Positions 1-5,131 of a stretch of DNA of 5,131 bases are shown here, piece after piece. This DNA is from CAZCWX01 sp964502465 (GTDB taxonomy: Bacteria; Desulfobacterota; Binatia; Bin18). A program made the translations under genes and the position numbers. Location: NCBI GenBank assembly GCA_964502465.1, contig CAZCWX010000148.1, positions 1 to 5,131 on the forward strand. The letters run 5' to 3'. Each line of letters starts with the position of its first letter. Position 1 is the first letter of the stretch. The notes beneath the pieces are model-generated. The model worked only from the letters and a program-made list of their open reading frames with translations, did no database searches and was not told where the DNA came from.

Positions 1-1
1 G

Positions 2-913
2 ACAGAAGGATCACATTGAGAGAACACCAAAGTGTGGCCGCTTTGACTCACGGTCACCAGCCTCGGTCTGAGGCTCTACGACACGTTCTACAACGGCAAT
101 ACCTTCCGCGCATTTGAGCAGTGGTACGAGTATGCCAAGAAAAACTACATTGCCCAATCTGAAGCGCCGACCCCTGAATGGGTCACGATGTACTATGACC
201 CCCTGATTCCGCACAATCATACGGTGCCTTTTTCCGGCAGCTGGATCATGTGGGGCTTTTATCTGCTCCCGAATGATCGGGTGATGGCACGACGCTTCTA
301 TGAGGCCGCCAAAAAGGACTATTTGATTGAAAAACCGGATGGCACGGCGCATATGGTGCTTGCGCCTGGGATGACGGAAGATCATTCCTACATGACGGTT
401 CGGACTTTGAGCATGGCCAACGAACTCGGGGATACTGAGATCGTCAAGAAAATGCGGGCACATGTGGAGGCGCACTATGAACCGACCTGGGATCGTGAAA
501 AAGGGGAGTTTTACTACCTCTTTGGACTGCGTGAGCCTTACCCTCGTGGGCAGTACAATGCCAACCTGATGGTGTCCCAGGTTGCCGGACCGGATGCCTG
601 GTGGCGGCTGTACAATGAGCCGAACCTCACCAAGTTTGACGAACCGACGGTGTATAGAGTGGACTATCCGAGTATTGGATTATCGCAAGCCTCTTATGAC
701 CGTGAGAAGAAGACGCTGGTCTTACGGACCTATGCTGCTGATCCAGCGGCGAATGGTCGTCTGACCAGCTTCCGAGTGAAAAATCTGGCGCAGCCCGGTT
801 CCTGTACAGTCCTCGCTGATGGGGCAACCTATACTGACTGGACCGAGCAAGACGGCGAGATTGAGATTCGAACGACGATCGGTACCCGCTCGTTCCAGAT
901 TGTTGAGTCATAA
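2..913 (+). CDS. Ldi-domain (linalool dehydratase/isomerase-like) protein, 3' part, with two in-frame TGA codons (putative selenocysteines)
   Basis: Partial at the left edge; about 303 codons are visible, ending in TAA at 911-913. The frame is open from position 2 apart from TGA at 17-19 and 44-46 (residues 6 and 15). The segment between them reads UENTKVWPLU and continues to a LGLRLYD motif. The Castellaniella defragrans linalool dehydratase/isomerase, as I recall it, has CEPDNYFVQC followed at the same distance by a VYD motif, so both TGAs coincide with catalytic Cys171 and Cys180. Further matches are a W-rich helix near residue 82 and an EDHSYM...MANELGD helix at residues 126-144. These fit the (alpha/alpha)6-barrel Ldi fold. 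Residues from about 230 look like a beta-rich C-terminal extension that my recollection of Ldi lacks. The Ldi family hydrates, dehydrates or isomerises terpene alcohols; the substrate here is unknown. The first ATG (188) lies inside the conserved domain and would delete the active-site motif, so it is an unlikely start. The alternative is a pseudogene whose two active-site Cys codons both became TGA. Fold assignment is fairly confident; recoding is inferred. Confidence 0.72.
34..57 (+). promoter_or_regulatory. Hairpin after the first TGA, possible second SECIS
   Basis: GTGGCCG (34-40) pairs with CGGTCAC (51-57), giving 7 bp including one G-U pair, around a 10-nt loop (41-50). The loop begins 21 nt after the TGA at 17-19, within the spacing of bacterial SECIS elements. 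It lacks the G usually found at the start of the loop, so it is a weaker candidate than the downstream hairpin. The loop contains the second TGA (44-46). The two hairpins do not overlap and could form side by side. Confidence 0.3.
44..75 (+). promoter_or_regulatory. Putative bacterial SECIS element after the second TGA
   Basis: A perfect 6-bp stem, AGCCTC (59-64) with GAGGCT (70-75), closes the loop GGTCT (65-69). The loop starts 18 nt after the TGA at 44-46. In E. coli fdhF the SelB-binding loop also contains GGUCU, with the key G and U at positions 23 and 24 counting the U of UGA as 1. Here positions 23 and 24 are G66 and T67, and the glycine-leucine codons GGT CTG are likewise the seventh and eighth after the TGA. 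The bulged U at position 17 of fdhF is a G here (position 60), so the lower stem differs. The element lies inside the coding sequence, as bacterial SECIS elements do. SelB binding is inferred. Confidence 0.6.
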
Positions 914-952
914 CGCAAGGTAACTGCAGGCAAGCCGAGTATGAGGAGGGCA

Positions 953-985
953 GAGGAATTGGGGCTATCACAAACAGCCTTCCTC
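953..985. terminator. Weak hairpin between convergent genes, possible bidirectional terminator
   Basis: In the 97-bp gap between the Ldi-like gene and the convergent DUF169 gene, GAGGAA (953-958) pairs with TTCCTC (980-985). GGCT (963-966) pairs with AGCC (976-979), leaving a 4-nt bulge and a 9-nt loop. There is no T-tract on either strand, so this is only suggestive of a terminator. Confidence 0.22.
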
Positions 986-1010
986 CAGTCTTCCTCTATG
1001 CGGCTGCACG

Positions 1011-1769
1011 CTATGACGAGAGCCGTTGGAGAGATTCCCGTACTGTTGGTCGCTCACCCGATGCAACATCTCTCCTCCGGCGCTCGTGAAACGCCGTCAG
1101 CGTCTCGTTTGCTCGAGCAAAGGCAGCGATCTGCTCACAGTATTGGTCAAGCTTACGCCCGGGAAGCGCCCACAGGGCCACCCCCTCAGACAGCGCGTCG
1201 AGATAGGCTCTCGCGCCGCAGCATCCTAAGCTCATAGCCGCACGTCCACGATTGAGAACCTGCGGGACAATAGCGCAAGCGGGACGCCCCATCGCTGGCG
1301 CGACCCCACCATCGACGCGCTCGACGGCCTCGCTCAAAATGAGCCCCTGTTGGGCATGGGCGAACAGAAAGACCACTTCAGGCTCAACTGGGAAGTCGGC
1401 AAGGGGACCGTAGAGCGCGTGTTTCACCTCGCGCTGTAATACCGGGATGGCAGCGACTTCCTCTTCGCGTACGTAATCGAGTCCGATCATGGCTTGCAGG
1501 GAAGCCTGGATCTCATCCGGCTGTGAGGCTGGAGCCTCCGCCATATTGTGCGTGTAGATGCCAATCGAACACAGTTCGTGATCCCTCGCCGATGTGGCAA
1601 ACGTGCGCGTCGCAGCTTCTTGCCAAAAGGCGCATCCAGCAGGGACCACACCATCGAAGGCGGGAACCTCGTCCGGCACGCTATCACAGAAGGCAACGGC
1701 AATAGGTGGTAAAGACAATTCCAACGACGTCATCAACTGATTCGCTCGTCTTTGATGAGATGCGTTCAT
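1011..1769 (-). CDS. DUF169 family protein
   Basis: A 252-residue protein of the DUF169 family (COG2043), whose biochemical role is not established. Recognisable family features are an N-terminal PPIAVAF segment (residues 21-27), GCAFWQEA (45-52), CSIG (67-70), a YGPLADFP region (120-127) followed by a hydrophobic strand, GRPACA (161-166), and SLGCCGAR (180-187). Cysteines recur in the conserved blocks (C46, C67, C165, C183, C184), which could suit metal or cofactor binding, but that is inference. There is no signal peptide or membrane segment, so it is probably cytoplasmic. The frame is open further upstream to 1898, but the ATG at 1769 is chosen because a good Shine-Dalgarno precedes it and family similarity begins just after it. 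The upstream extension would run into intron domain VI. The gene ends in TAG, is convergent with the Ldi-like gene, and lies about 100 bp downstream of the group II intron. Confidence 0.85.
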   Translation of the reverse strand: MNASHQRRANQLMTSLELSLPPIAVAFCDSVPDEVPAFDGVVPAGCAFWQEAATRTFATSARDHELCSIGIYTHNMAEAPASQPDEIQASLQAMIGLDYVREEEVAAIPVLQREVKHALYGPLADFPVEPEVVFLFAHAQQGLILSEAVERVDGGVAPAMGRPACAIVPQVLNRGRAAMSLGCCGARAYLDALSEGVALWALPGRKLDQYCEQIAAFARANETLTAFHERRRRDVASGERPTVRESLQRLSS

Positions 1770-1775
1770 GTGGAT

Positions 1776-1783
1776 TCCTTCTT
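1776..1783 (-). promoter_or_regulatory. Shine-Dalgarno for the DUF169 gene
   Basis: On the minus strand the sequence AAGAAGGAA ends six bases before the ATG at 1769-1767. This purine-rich site decides the start in favour of the ATG at 1769 over the longer open frame that reaches 1898. Confidence 0.7.
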
Positions 1784-1806
1784 TTATCGATCTAACGGTC
1801 CCGGTC

Positions 1807-1872
1807 ACCGTTTGCCGCCCGGACTGAAACTGTTCGCATTCATCGCGAACCGCCAGCGGGCGGCAATACGGT
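1807..1872. repeat. Nested inverted repeat at the intron 3' junction
   Basis: Outer arms: ACCGT (1807-1811) pairs with ACGGT (1868-1872), and TTGCCGCCC (1812-1820) pairs with GGGCGGCAA (1858-1866), with T1867 bulged. Inside lies a second perfect stem, GTTCGC (1832-1837) with GCGAAC (1845-1850), around a 7-nt loop. The structure ends where the intron 3' boundary is predicted (about 1871) and lies in the leader of the DUF169 gene. It could be a folded insertion target for the intron, a transcription attenuator, or an operator. No T-tract follows on the minus strand. Confidence 0.65.
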
Positions 1873-1909
1873 TCCGGGTAGAGCCGGCGGTTGCCCAACC
1901 GGCCCCCCC
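1871..1909 (-). ncRNA. Group II intron domain VI and 3' splice site
   Basis: On the minus strand a G-run is followed by a hairpin, CGGTT (1901-1897) with AACCG (1892-1888) around GGGC. The lower stem returns through CTCTACCC. A1879 is the likely bulged branch-point adenosine, with CCC (1878-1876) pairing back to the G-run. The intron would end AC at 1872-1871. The boundary is inferred from domain geometry. Confidence 0.55.
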
Positions 1910-1911
1910 AC

Positions 1912-1946
1912 AGATCCGGACGTGACCGATTAAGTCATCCGGTTCC
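1912..1946 (-). ncRNA. Group II intron domain V
   Basis: On the minus strand, CCGGA (1942-1938) pairs with TCCGG (1920-1916). TGAC (1937-1934) pairs with GTCA (1926-1923), and the unpaired CG (1922-1921) forms the 2-nt bulge typical of domain V. The lower stem continues through A1944-T1914 and G1945-C1913, interrupted by an A1943-A1915 mismatch. The catalytic-triad position therefore reads AAC rather than the more usual AGC. The 35-nt length suits the family. Confidence 0.75.
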
Positions 1947-2004
1947 TCGGTCATCAGAGTCTCGACACCCCTCTGACGCATAACTTTGCTGCCCGGTAAG
2001 CTCT

Positions 2005-3234
2005 TCAGACTTGGTGGATGATCCTAGGCCGCGGAAGCGGGAAAGCCTTCAAGATCCGCTCGAACTGATCCCACGGGATGTAGCTCTCACGGCTCCGGCG
2101 GCTCAGCCAATAGCGCCACGCCTTGCGCACGCTCGCGAAGAGCGACTCCAGGGCTCGGTAGTTCCCCCGGATCGAGTAGTACTGGTAGTGGCCGCGCACC
2201 TTCTGGCACAGGGCCTGGTACTGCTCCTTCAGGGGCCGGTGCCGATTGTGGCGACACCACTGCCAGAGCGCCTGCTTCGCGCGGCGTACCCGTTTCTTGG
2301 CGGTTTTCCGCTTGAGGACCCAGGTGCCGAGGCGTGATCGCGCCCAGTAATGGGTAAAGCCGAGAAACTCGAAGGTGCCGTTCCCATGGTCGGCGGTCTC
2401 TCGACGGGCCGGCTTCCCGAACGCGATCAGCCTCGTCTTCTGTAGGTGAATGGTCAGGCGAAAACGCGCAAAGCGCTGGGGCAGGACCGCCATGATCCGG
2501 CGCGCGTCCTCCTCGACTTCGCACCCGATGACGAAGTCATCGGCGAAGCGCAGCAAGAAGCAGCGGCCTCTCATGCGGGGCTGCACGTCGCGCTCAAACC
2601 ACTCATCCAGCACGGAGTGCAGGAATATATTACTCAATACCGGTGAGATCACGCCACCTTGCGGGCTTCCGGTCTCGGGATACGTCAGGTCCCCGTCCTC
2701 GATGACGCCCGCAGTGAGCCATTTCCCAATCAGTCGTAGTATACTCCCGTCCTTGACCCGGTGCCTGATCGCTTCTCGGAGCAGGTCGTGGTCAATGCTA
2801 TCGAAGAATCCACTAATATCTGCGTCGATGATCCAGTGGATGTTCTTGCCCAGGCATTGCGCGCGAAGCTCGCTCAGTGCTTGATGAGGGCTACGACCCT
2901 CGCGAAAGCCGTAGGAGAAATCCTGAAAATCCTGTTCATAGATCGCTCCCACCAGCATGGCCACAGCCCGCTGGACAATCTTGTCCTCGAACGTCGGTTT
3001 TCCGATCGGTCGCTTCTTCCCATCTTCCTTGTCCAGCCACACGCGCTCCACGGGCGGAGCTTGATACCGCCCGCTGCGCAAGCGCTCGTACAGGTCGCGC
3101 AGGTTCTCGTCCAGGTGCGCTGCATAGTCCTGCGCCGTCACTCGGTCGATCCCCGGGGCGCTGTCTTTGCGCGTCCGGTGGTACGCCTCGCGTAGGAAGT
3201 CCTCGTCAATCAGATGAGCCAGGTTCGTGAACAC
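2005..3234 (-). CDS. ltrA: Group II intron reverse transcriptase/maturase (LtrA-like)
   Basis: A 409-residue multifunctional intron protein: a reverse transcriptase that also acts as maturase, binding its own intron RNA for splicing and copying it after insertion. From the N-terminus: the family block AHLID...FLREAY...GIDRVTA (residues 6-34); RT finger and palm motifs KKRPIGKPTFEDKIVQ (73-88); the first catalytic Asp in IIDADISGFFD (135-145); GSPQGGVISP (189-198); the catalytic FADD (230-233), where most families have YADD; and FEFLGF (288-293). A basic maturase/thumb region follows (about 300-395). No zinc-finger-like HNH endonuclease domain follows. The start given is a GTG at 3234; the frame stays open upstream with recognisable family sequence (see 3235-3390), so translation may begin earlier. 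The stop is TGA. No frameshift or internal stop is seen, so the protein looks intact. Confidence 0.93.
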   Translation of the reverse strand: MFTNLAHLIDEDFLREAYHRTRKDSAPGIDRVTAQDYAAHLDENLRDLYERLRSGRYQAPPVERVWLDKEDGKKRPIGKPTFEDKIVQRAVAMLVGAIYEQDFQDFSYGFREGRSPHQALSELRAQCLGKNIHWIIDADISGFFDSIDHDLLREAIRHRVKDGSILRLIGKWLTAGVIEDGDLTYPETGSPQGGVISPVLSNIFLHSVLDEWFERDVQPRMRGRCFLLRFADDFVIGCEVEEDARRIMAVLPQRFARFRLTIHLQKTRLIAFGKPARRETADHGNGTFEFLGFTHYWARSRLGTWVLKRKTAKKRVRRAKQALWQWCRHNRHRPLKEQYQALCQKVRGHYQYYSIRGNYRALESLFASVRKAWRYWLSRRSRESYIPWDQFERILKAFPLPRPRIIHQV

Positions 3235-3390
3235 ATCCTCCGGATAGTCAACCGCCTGGGTTGCAATCCGCTGAAGTTTCGTTGATACGGTTGGTGACCT
3301 CAGGGTGTCTCCCGTAGTTCCATCCAGCGTTACGTTATGCCCGGCCTCGCCTTCCCTCCAGTGGGTCCCTTGGGCCTCGGTTCCCCACCT
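3235..3390 (-). other. In-frame 5' extension of the maturase reading frame without a standard start codon
   Basis: The maturase frame is open for 52 codons before its GTG at 3234, back to a TGA at 3391-3393. The translation contains TVSTKLQRIATQA immediately before the annotated start. That block is, from my knowledge of the family, part of many related intron proteins. There is no ATG, GTG or TTG in this stretch; CTG codons at 3325-3327 and 3301-3303 and an ATT at 3265-3267 are the only non-standard candidates. Either translation begins at such a codon, or the start at GTG 3234 shortens the protein. Confidence 0.55.
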
Positions 3391-3920
3391 TCATCGGTAC
3401 TATGCGCCGCTAAGACTGCCACCCTGCCCCTCTCGGATCGCTTCGCTTGTCGCTCGCGGTCCGATACCTTGCCGGCTCCCGTCGTTCGTGGTCTCCGTTT
3501 CCGGCTCGTGGCCCGGTGGAAGCCCCCCGGGACCCCGCCAGGGTTATTGAGTCAGCCGGCTCCCCAGACCGGCAACTATCACAAGGAGGCAGGTGGCTCT
3601 CCCAAGTTCCCGAGTGACCCCTGTGTTGACATGCCCCGCTCTCAGACCCCGGTGGTGTCCTCAACACTCGCCCTCGCGTGTCCCGGACTGCGGCCTTCCG
3701 CTGCATGCAAAGCGTCGGCTTTCCCCCTCGATGCCACTGAGGGATATCCTTGCGGACCACGACTATACCTATTTCGGGGCTCCATCACGCGGCCTGTCAC
3801 CTCGCTCCCCCTAGCTCCGCGCCTCCATTACTGGTTGAGCACGTAGGGTTCGCTACTGACGTGCTGGCTAGGCGTTCGTCAGGTGGGACTTGAGCGTGTA
3901 GCTCTCACCCACTGGGTCAC
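3391..3920 (-). ncRNA. Group II intron 5' structured RNA (domains I to III)
   Basis: This stretch of about 530 nt upstream of the maturase frame shows no convincing gene. On the minus strand it has stems expected of intron domain I. GTGGG (3912-3908) and GAGC (3904-3901) pair with GCTC (3895-3892) and CCCAC (3887-3883). AGCACGT (3865-3859) pairs with ACGTGCT (3844-3838). Open frames on either strand here lack recognisable protein families. Individual domain boundaries cannot be set by eye. Confidence 0.65.
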
Positions 3921-3965
3921 AACAGCGAGTTTCATAGGCTTTCTCCACTCCCCTCGCTTCGGGCT

Positions 3966-4610
3966 TTACTTGGCGCGAGCCTGCCCTGGTTCGGCGGAGA
4001 GAGAAAAGAGTCCGAAGGCGCCCTTGCGCTGGAGCTTGATTGCCACGCTGAATTGAACTGCGACCCCAGCGAGCATGATGAGCAGAAACACGGTGAGTAC
4101 ATCGATTAGCGTGACGCGGAAGAACAGCACAAGGAGGACCATTAGGACGTATCCGACTTGGGCGAAAAACGTTGCAGCGATCGAGGCGAAAGCGTCGTCT
4201 CCTTCCTTGGACGCCATGTATGCAAATGGTCCCGTGGCTACTCCGTATGACCAGAGCAGCAGAGGAATCACCGAACTCGGGTCCGCCCGTGAGGCAAAGA
4301 AGTAAAGGACGATGCCGCACCATAGGGCGATGACGGCAACGGTGTAGAGGCTGCTGAGGAGCGCGAAGAAGTAGAAGGGCAGCTTGCATCCCCGTTCGGC
4401 GAAGTAAGCCGCCGGAGCGGCCAGCGCCATGCCAGGGAGGAGGGCCAGACTGATGCCGAACGTGGATAGAAAAATCGCTGCGATGCCCCACCCGATTGCG
4501 CCCCAGTTACCGAGTACGGCAAGCCAAATGCCGGCGACAATTCCGCCAAAGGCGTTAAGGAATCCCAAGGGGACAGCAAGAGCCGTCATAGTTCCGAGGA
4601 TCGCGTTCAT
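3966..4610 (-). CDS. Polytopic membrane protein of unknown family
   Basis: A 214-residue hydrophobic protein that I do not recognise. Probable membrane segments lie at about residues 8-33, 37-68 (long, perhaps a helix hairpin), 77-106, 113-132, 142-164 and 167-190, suggesting five to seven helices in the inner membrane. Short charged loops include AERGCK (71-76), SRAD (107-110) and SKEGDD (134-139). The C-terminal tail from about 191 is basic and hydrophilic and probably cytoplasmic by the positive-inside rule. No catalytic or transport signature is evident. The ATG at 4610 is preceded by a G-rich stretch (GGGGGGCGAG) that may serve as a weak ribosome binding site. It ends in TAA 16-46 bp before the possible 5' ends of the group II intron. 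The toxin gene lies 62 bp upstream on the same strand. Confidence 0.75.
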   Translation of the reverse strand: MNAILGTMTALAVPLGFLNAFGGIVAGIWLAVLGNWGAIGWGIAAIFLSTFGISLALLPGMALAAPAAYFAERGCKLPFYFFALLSSLYTVAVIALWCGIVLYFFASRADPSSVIPLLLWSYGVATGPFAYMASKEGDDAFASIAATFFAQVGYVLMVLLVLFFRVTLIDVLTVFLLIMLAGVAVQFSVAIKLQRKGAFGLFSLSAEPGQARAK

Positions 4611-4672
4611 AGCTCGCCCCCCCGTGTGCTAGCGCTTCGCACCGCCGAACAAGAATTAGGCTGCACCCTCTG

Positions 4673-4936
4673 TCATGAGAAGAATCGCTCGTAATCGTCA
4701 TGGCTCCCTACCCAAAACCACGTAACCGTGTCGCCCTCCAAAACGCCAATGGCACGATAGCCGCGGGTTATTCGCACAGACCAGGTGTTCTCGTCGCGGT
4801 TGATGCACTGGAAGCGCAACGAGGGGTGGAATGGGTTTTGTGCCCAAAGGCGATACGCCCTTCTCGCCCTGCGTTTGATCTCCTCGTCAAGGGCCTCGTA
4901 GGCCCTCCAAAATGAGGGTAAGGTAGCGGAGTTCAT
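4673..4936 (-). CDS. ParE/RelE-family toxin
   Basis: An 87-residue protein with the layout of small ParE/RelE-superfamily toxins. An N-terminal helical pair (FWRAYEALDEEIKRRARRAY, residues 9-28) is followed by a central LRF strand. Then come WSVRITRGYRAIGV (52-65) and DTVTWFWVGSHDDYERF (69-85). The RxxxGYRA strand and the terminal WVGSHDDYE motif are characteristic of this superfamily, whose members either cleave mRNA at the ribosome (RelE) or inhibit gyrase (ParE); the sequence does not decide which. Its ATG overlaps the TGA of the upstream antitoxin in an ATGA arrangement, indicating translational coupling and one transcript. It ends in TGA. Confidence 0.85.
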   Translation of the reverse strand: MNSATLPSFWRAYEALDEEIKRRARRAYRLWAQNPFHPSLRFQCINRDENTWSVRITRGYRAIGVLEGDTVTWFWVGSHDDYERFFS

Positions 4937-5130
4937 AACTGGTTCTCGTCCAACGGCTTAGCGCGTCCTTCAGCGATTTCCTGCTTGGCGCGCTTGGCGG
5001 CGGTGACAAGCTGTGGTTGTGTTTTCGCGAACAGGGCGTCCCATTCAAGTTCATCTCGCAGGTCTTCAATATACTCCCTGAGATGTTCCACCACCTGCGC
5101 TTGCGCGGTTTCGGGCAAAGATTCCAGCAT
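4933..5130 (-). CDS. Putative antitoxin of the ParE/RelE-type pair, possibly partial at the right edge
   Basis: A 65-residue acidic, mainly helical protein directly upstream of the toxin and overlapping it by four bases. The ATG at 5130 lies at the window edge and the frame is open to the edge, so the true start may be further upstream. An N-terminal helix (about residues 6-29) is followed by WDALFAKTQPQLVTAAKRAKQEIAEGRAKPLD. That resembles the C-terminal, toxin-wrapping segment of small type II antitoxins. No ribbon-helix-helix or helix-turn-helix domain is recognisable in the visible part. The antitoxin role rests mainly on position, size and overlap. Such pairs usually repress their own promoter, which would lie outside the window. 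Confidence 0.68.
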   Translation of the reverse strand: MLESLPETAQAQVVEHLREYIEDLRDELEWDALFAKTQPQLVTAAKRAKQEIAEGRAKPLDENQL

Positions 5131-5131
5131 C

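Larger units (their letters stand above)
1871..3920 (-). mobile_element. Group II intron with encoded reverse transcriptase/maturase
   Basis: A retroelement of about 2.05 kb read on the minus strand. It comprises a structured 5' RNA region (about 3391-3920), the maturase reading frame, and a 3' end with domain V (1912-1946) and domain VI (1871-1909). The predicted 3' end is an AC dinucleotide at 1872-1871, eight nt past the likely branch-point A1879. The 5' end is less certain: a GTGACC at 3920 and a GTGGAG at 3947 are both candidates, and neither matches the GUGYG consensus exactly. The encoded protein has no HNH domain, so insertion probably relies on reverse splicing, perhaps primed at replication forks. 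It lies between the membrane-protein gene and the DUF169 gene and interrupts neither reading frame. Confidence 0.85.

Noticed and set aside
1..46. Frameshift rather than recoding at the 5' end of the Ldi-like gene
   Set aside because: Frame 3 is open to a TGA at 69-71 and frame 1 to about 117, but neither carries the motif. Frame 2 aligns without gaps to the Ldi motif across both TGAs.
11..475. Minus-strand open frame antisense to the Ldi-like gene
   Set aside because: No family resemblance, and it lies over strongly coding sequence on the plus strand; it is a shadow frame.
188..913. Ldi-like gene starting at the ATG at 188 as a complete 241-residue protein
   Set aside because: The frame upstream (47-187) encodes clear Ldi-family sequence such as LGLRLYD and a W/Y-rich helix, and this start would remove the active-site motif. 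There is no good Shine-Dalgarno before 188.
2..913. UGA read as tryptophan (alternative code)
   Set aside because: Both TGAs align with cysteine, not tryptophan. TGG encodes Trp throughout, and three other genes end in TGA.
941..1237. Plus-strand 98-codon open frame
   Set aside because: It overlaps the end of DUF169 antisense, with a low-complexity Arg/Ser-rich translation and no recognisable domain.
1770..1898. Longer DUF169 start at 1898
   Set aside because: The extension would be translated from intron domain VI and the inverted repeat. A strong Shine-Dalgarno precedes the ATG at 1769, where family similarity begins.
3337..3846. Plus-strand open frame of 169 codons over the intron 5' region
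   Set aside because: It is antisense to structured intron RNA with a Pro/Ser/Arg-rich translation. Similar spurious frames are common opposite group II introns.
1..5131. CRISPR array, tRNA or rRNA genes
   Set aside because: No regularly spaced repeats, cloverleaf or rRNA-like sequence was seen on reading both strands.

Overview
The window looks like a piece of an uncultured, moderately GC-rich bacterial genome. The group II intron, the ParE/RelE-type toxin pair and Shine-Dalgarno-like start signals point to bacteria, but nothing here fixes the phylum. UGA is used as an ordinary stop by the intron reverse transcriptase, the toxin and the antitoxin, so the standard genetic code applies.

Layout. 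(1) Positions 2-913, plus strand: the 3' part of a gene for a linalool dehydratase/isomerase-like (Ldi-domain) protein. Its frame continues upstream of the first usable ATG (188) through two TGA codons, at 17-19 and 44-46. Aligned without gaps to the Ldi active-site motif (Cys, nine positions, Cys; C171 and C180 of the Castellaniella enzyme, recalled from memory), both TGAs fall exactly on the two catalytic cysteines. A 6-bp hairpin follows the second TGA, with a GGUCU loop at the same distance from UGA as in the E. coli fdhF SECIS element. The simplest reading is a selenoprotein with two selenocysteines in the active site, which I do not know as a described selenoprotein family. It is the most interesting item here. 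(2) Positions 1011-1769, minus strand, convergent: a DUF169 family protein with its own Shine-Dalgarno sequence.

(3) About 1871-3920, minus strand: a group II intron of about 2.05 kb. It has an apparently intact reverse transcriptase/maturase without an HNH endonuclease domain, an upstream structured RNA region, and recognisable domains V and VI. Its 3' end abuts a long nested inverted repeat (1807-1872) in the leader of the DUF169 gene. (4) Positions 3966-4610, minus strand: a polytopic membrane protein of unknown family, ending just upstream of the intron. (5) Positions 4673-5130, minus strand: an overlapping antitoxin-toxin pair with a ParE/RelE-like toxin; the antitoxin may run off the right edge.

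The minus-strand genes are co-oriented. The intron sits between the membrane protein and DUF169 and may separate genes that were once adjacent. No evidence here links the toxin pair or the intron functionally to the putative selenoprotein.
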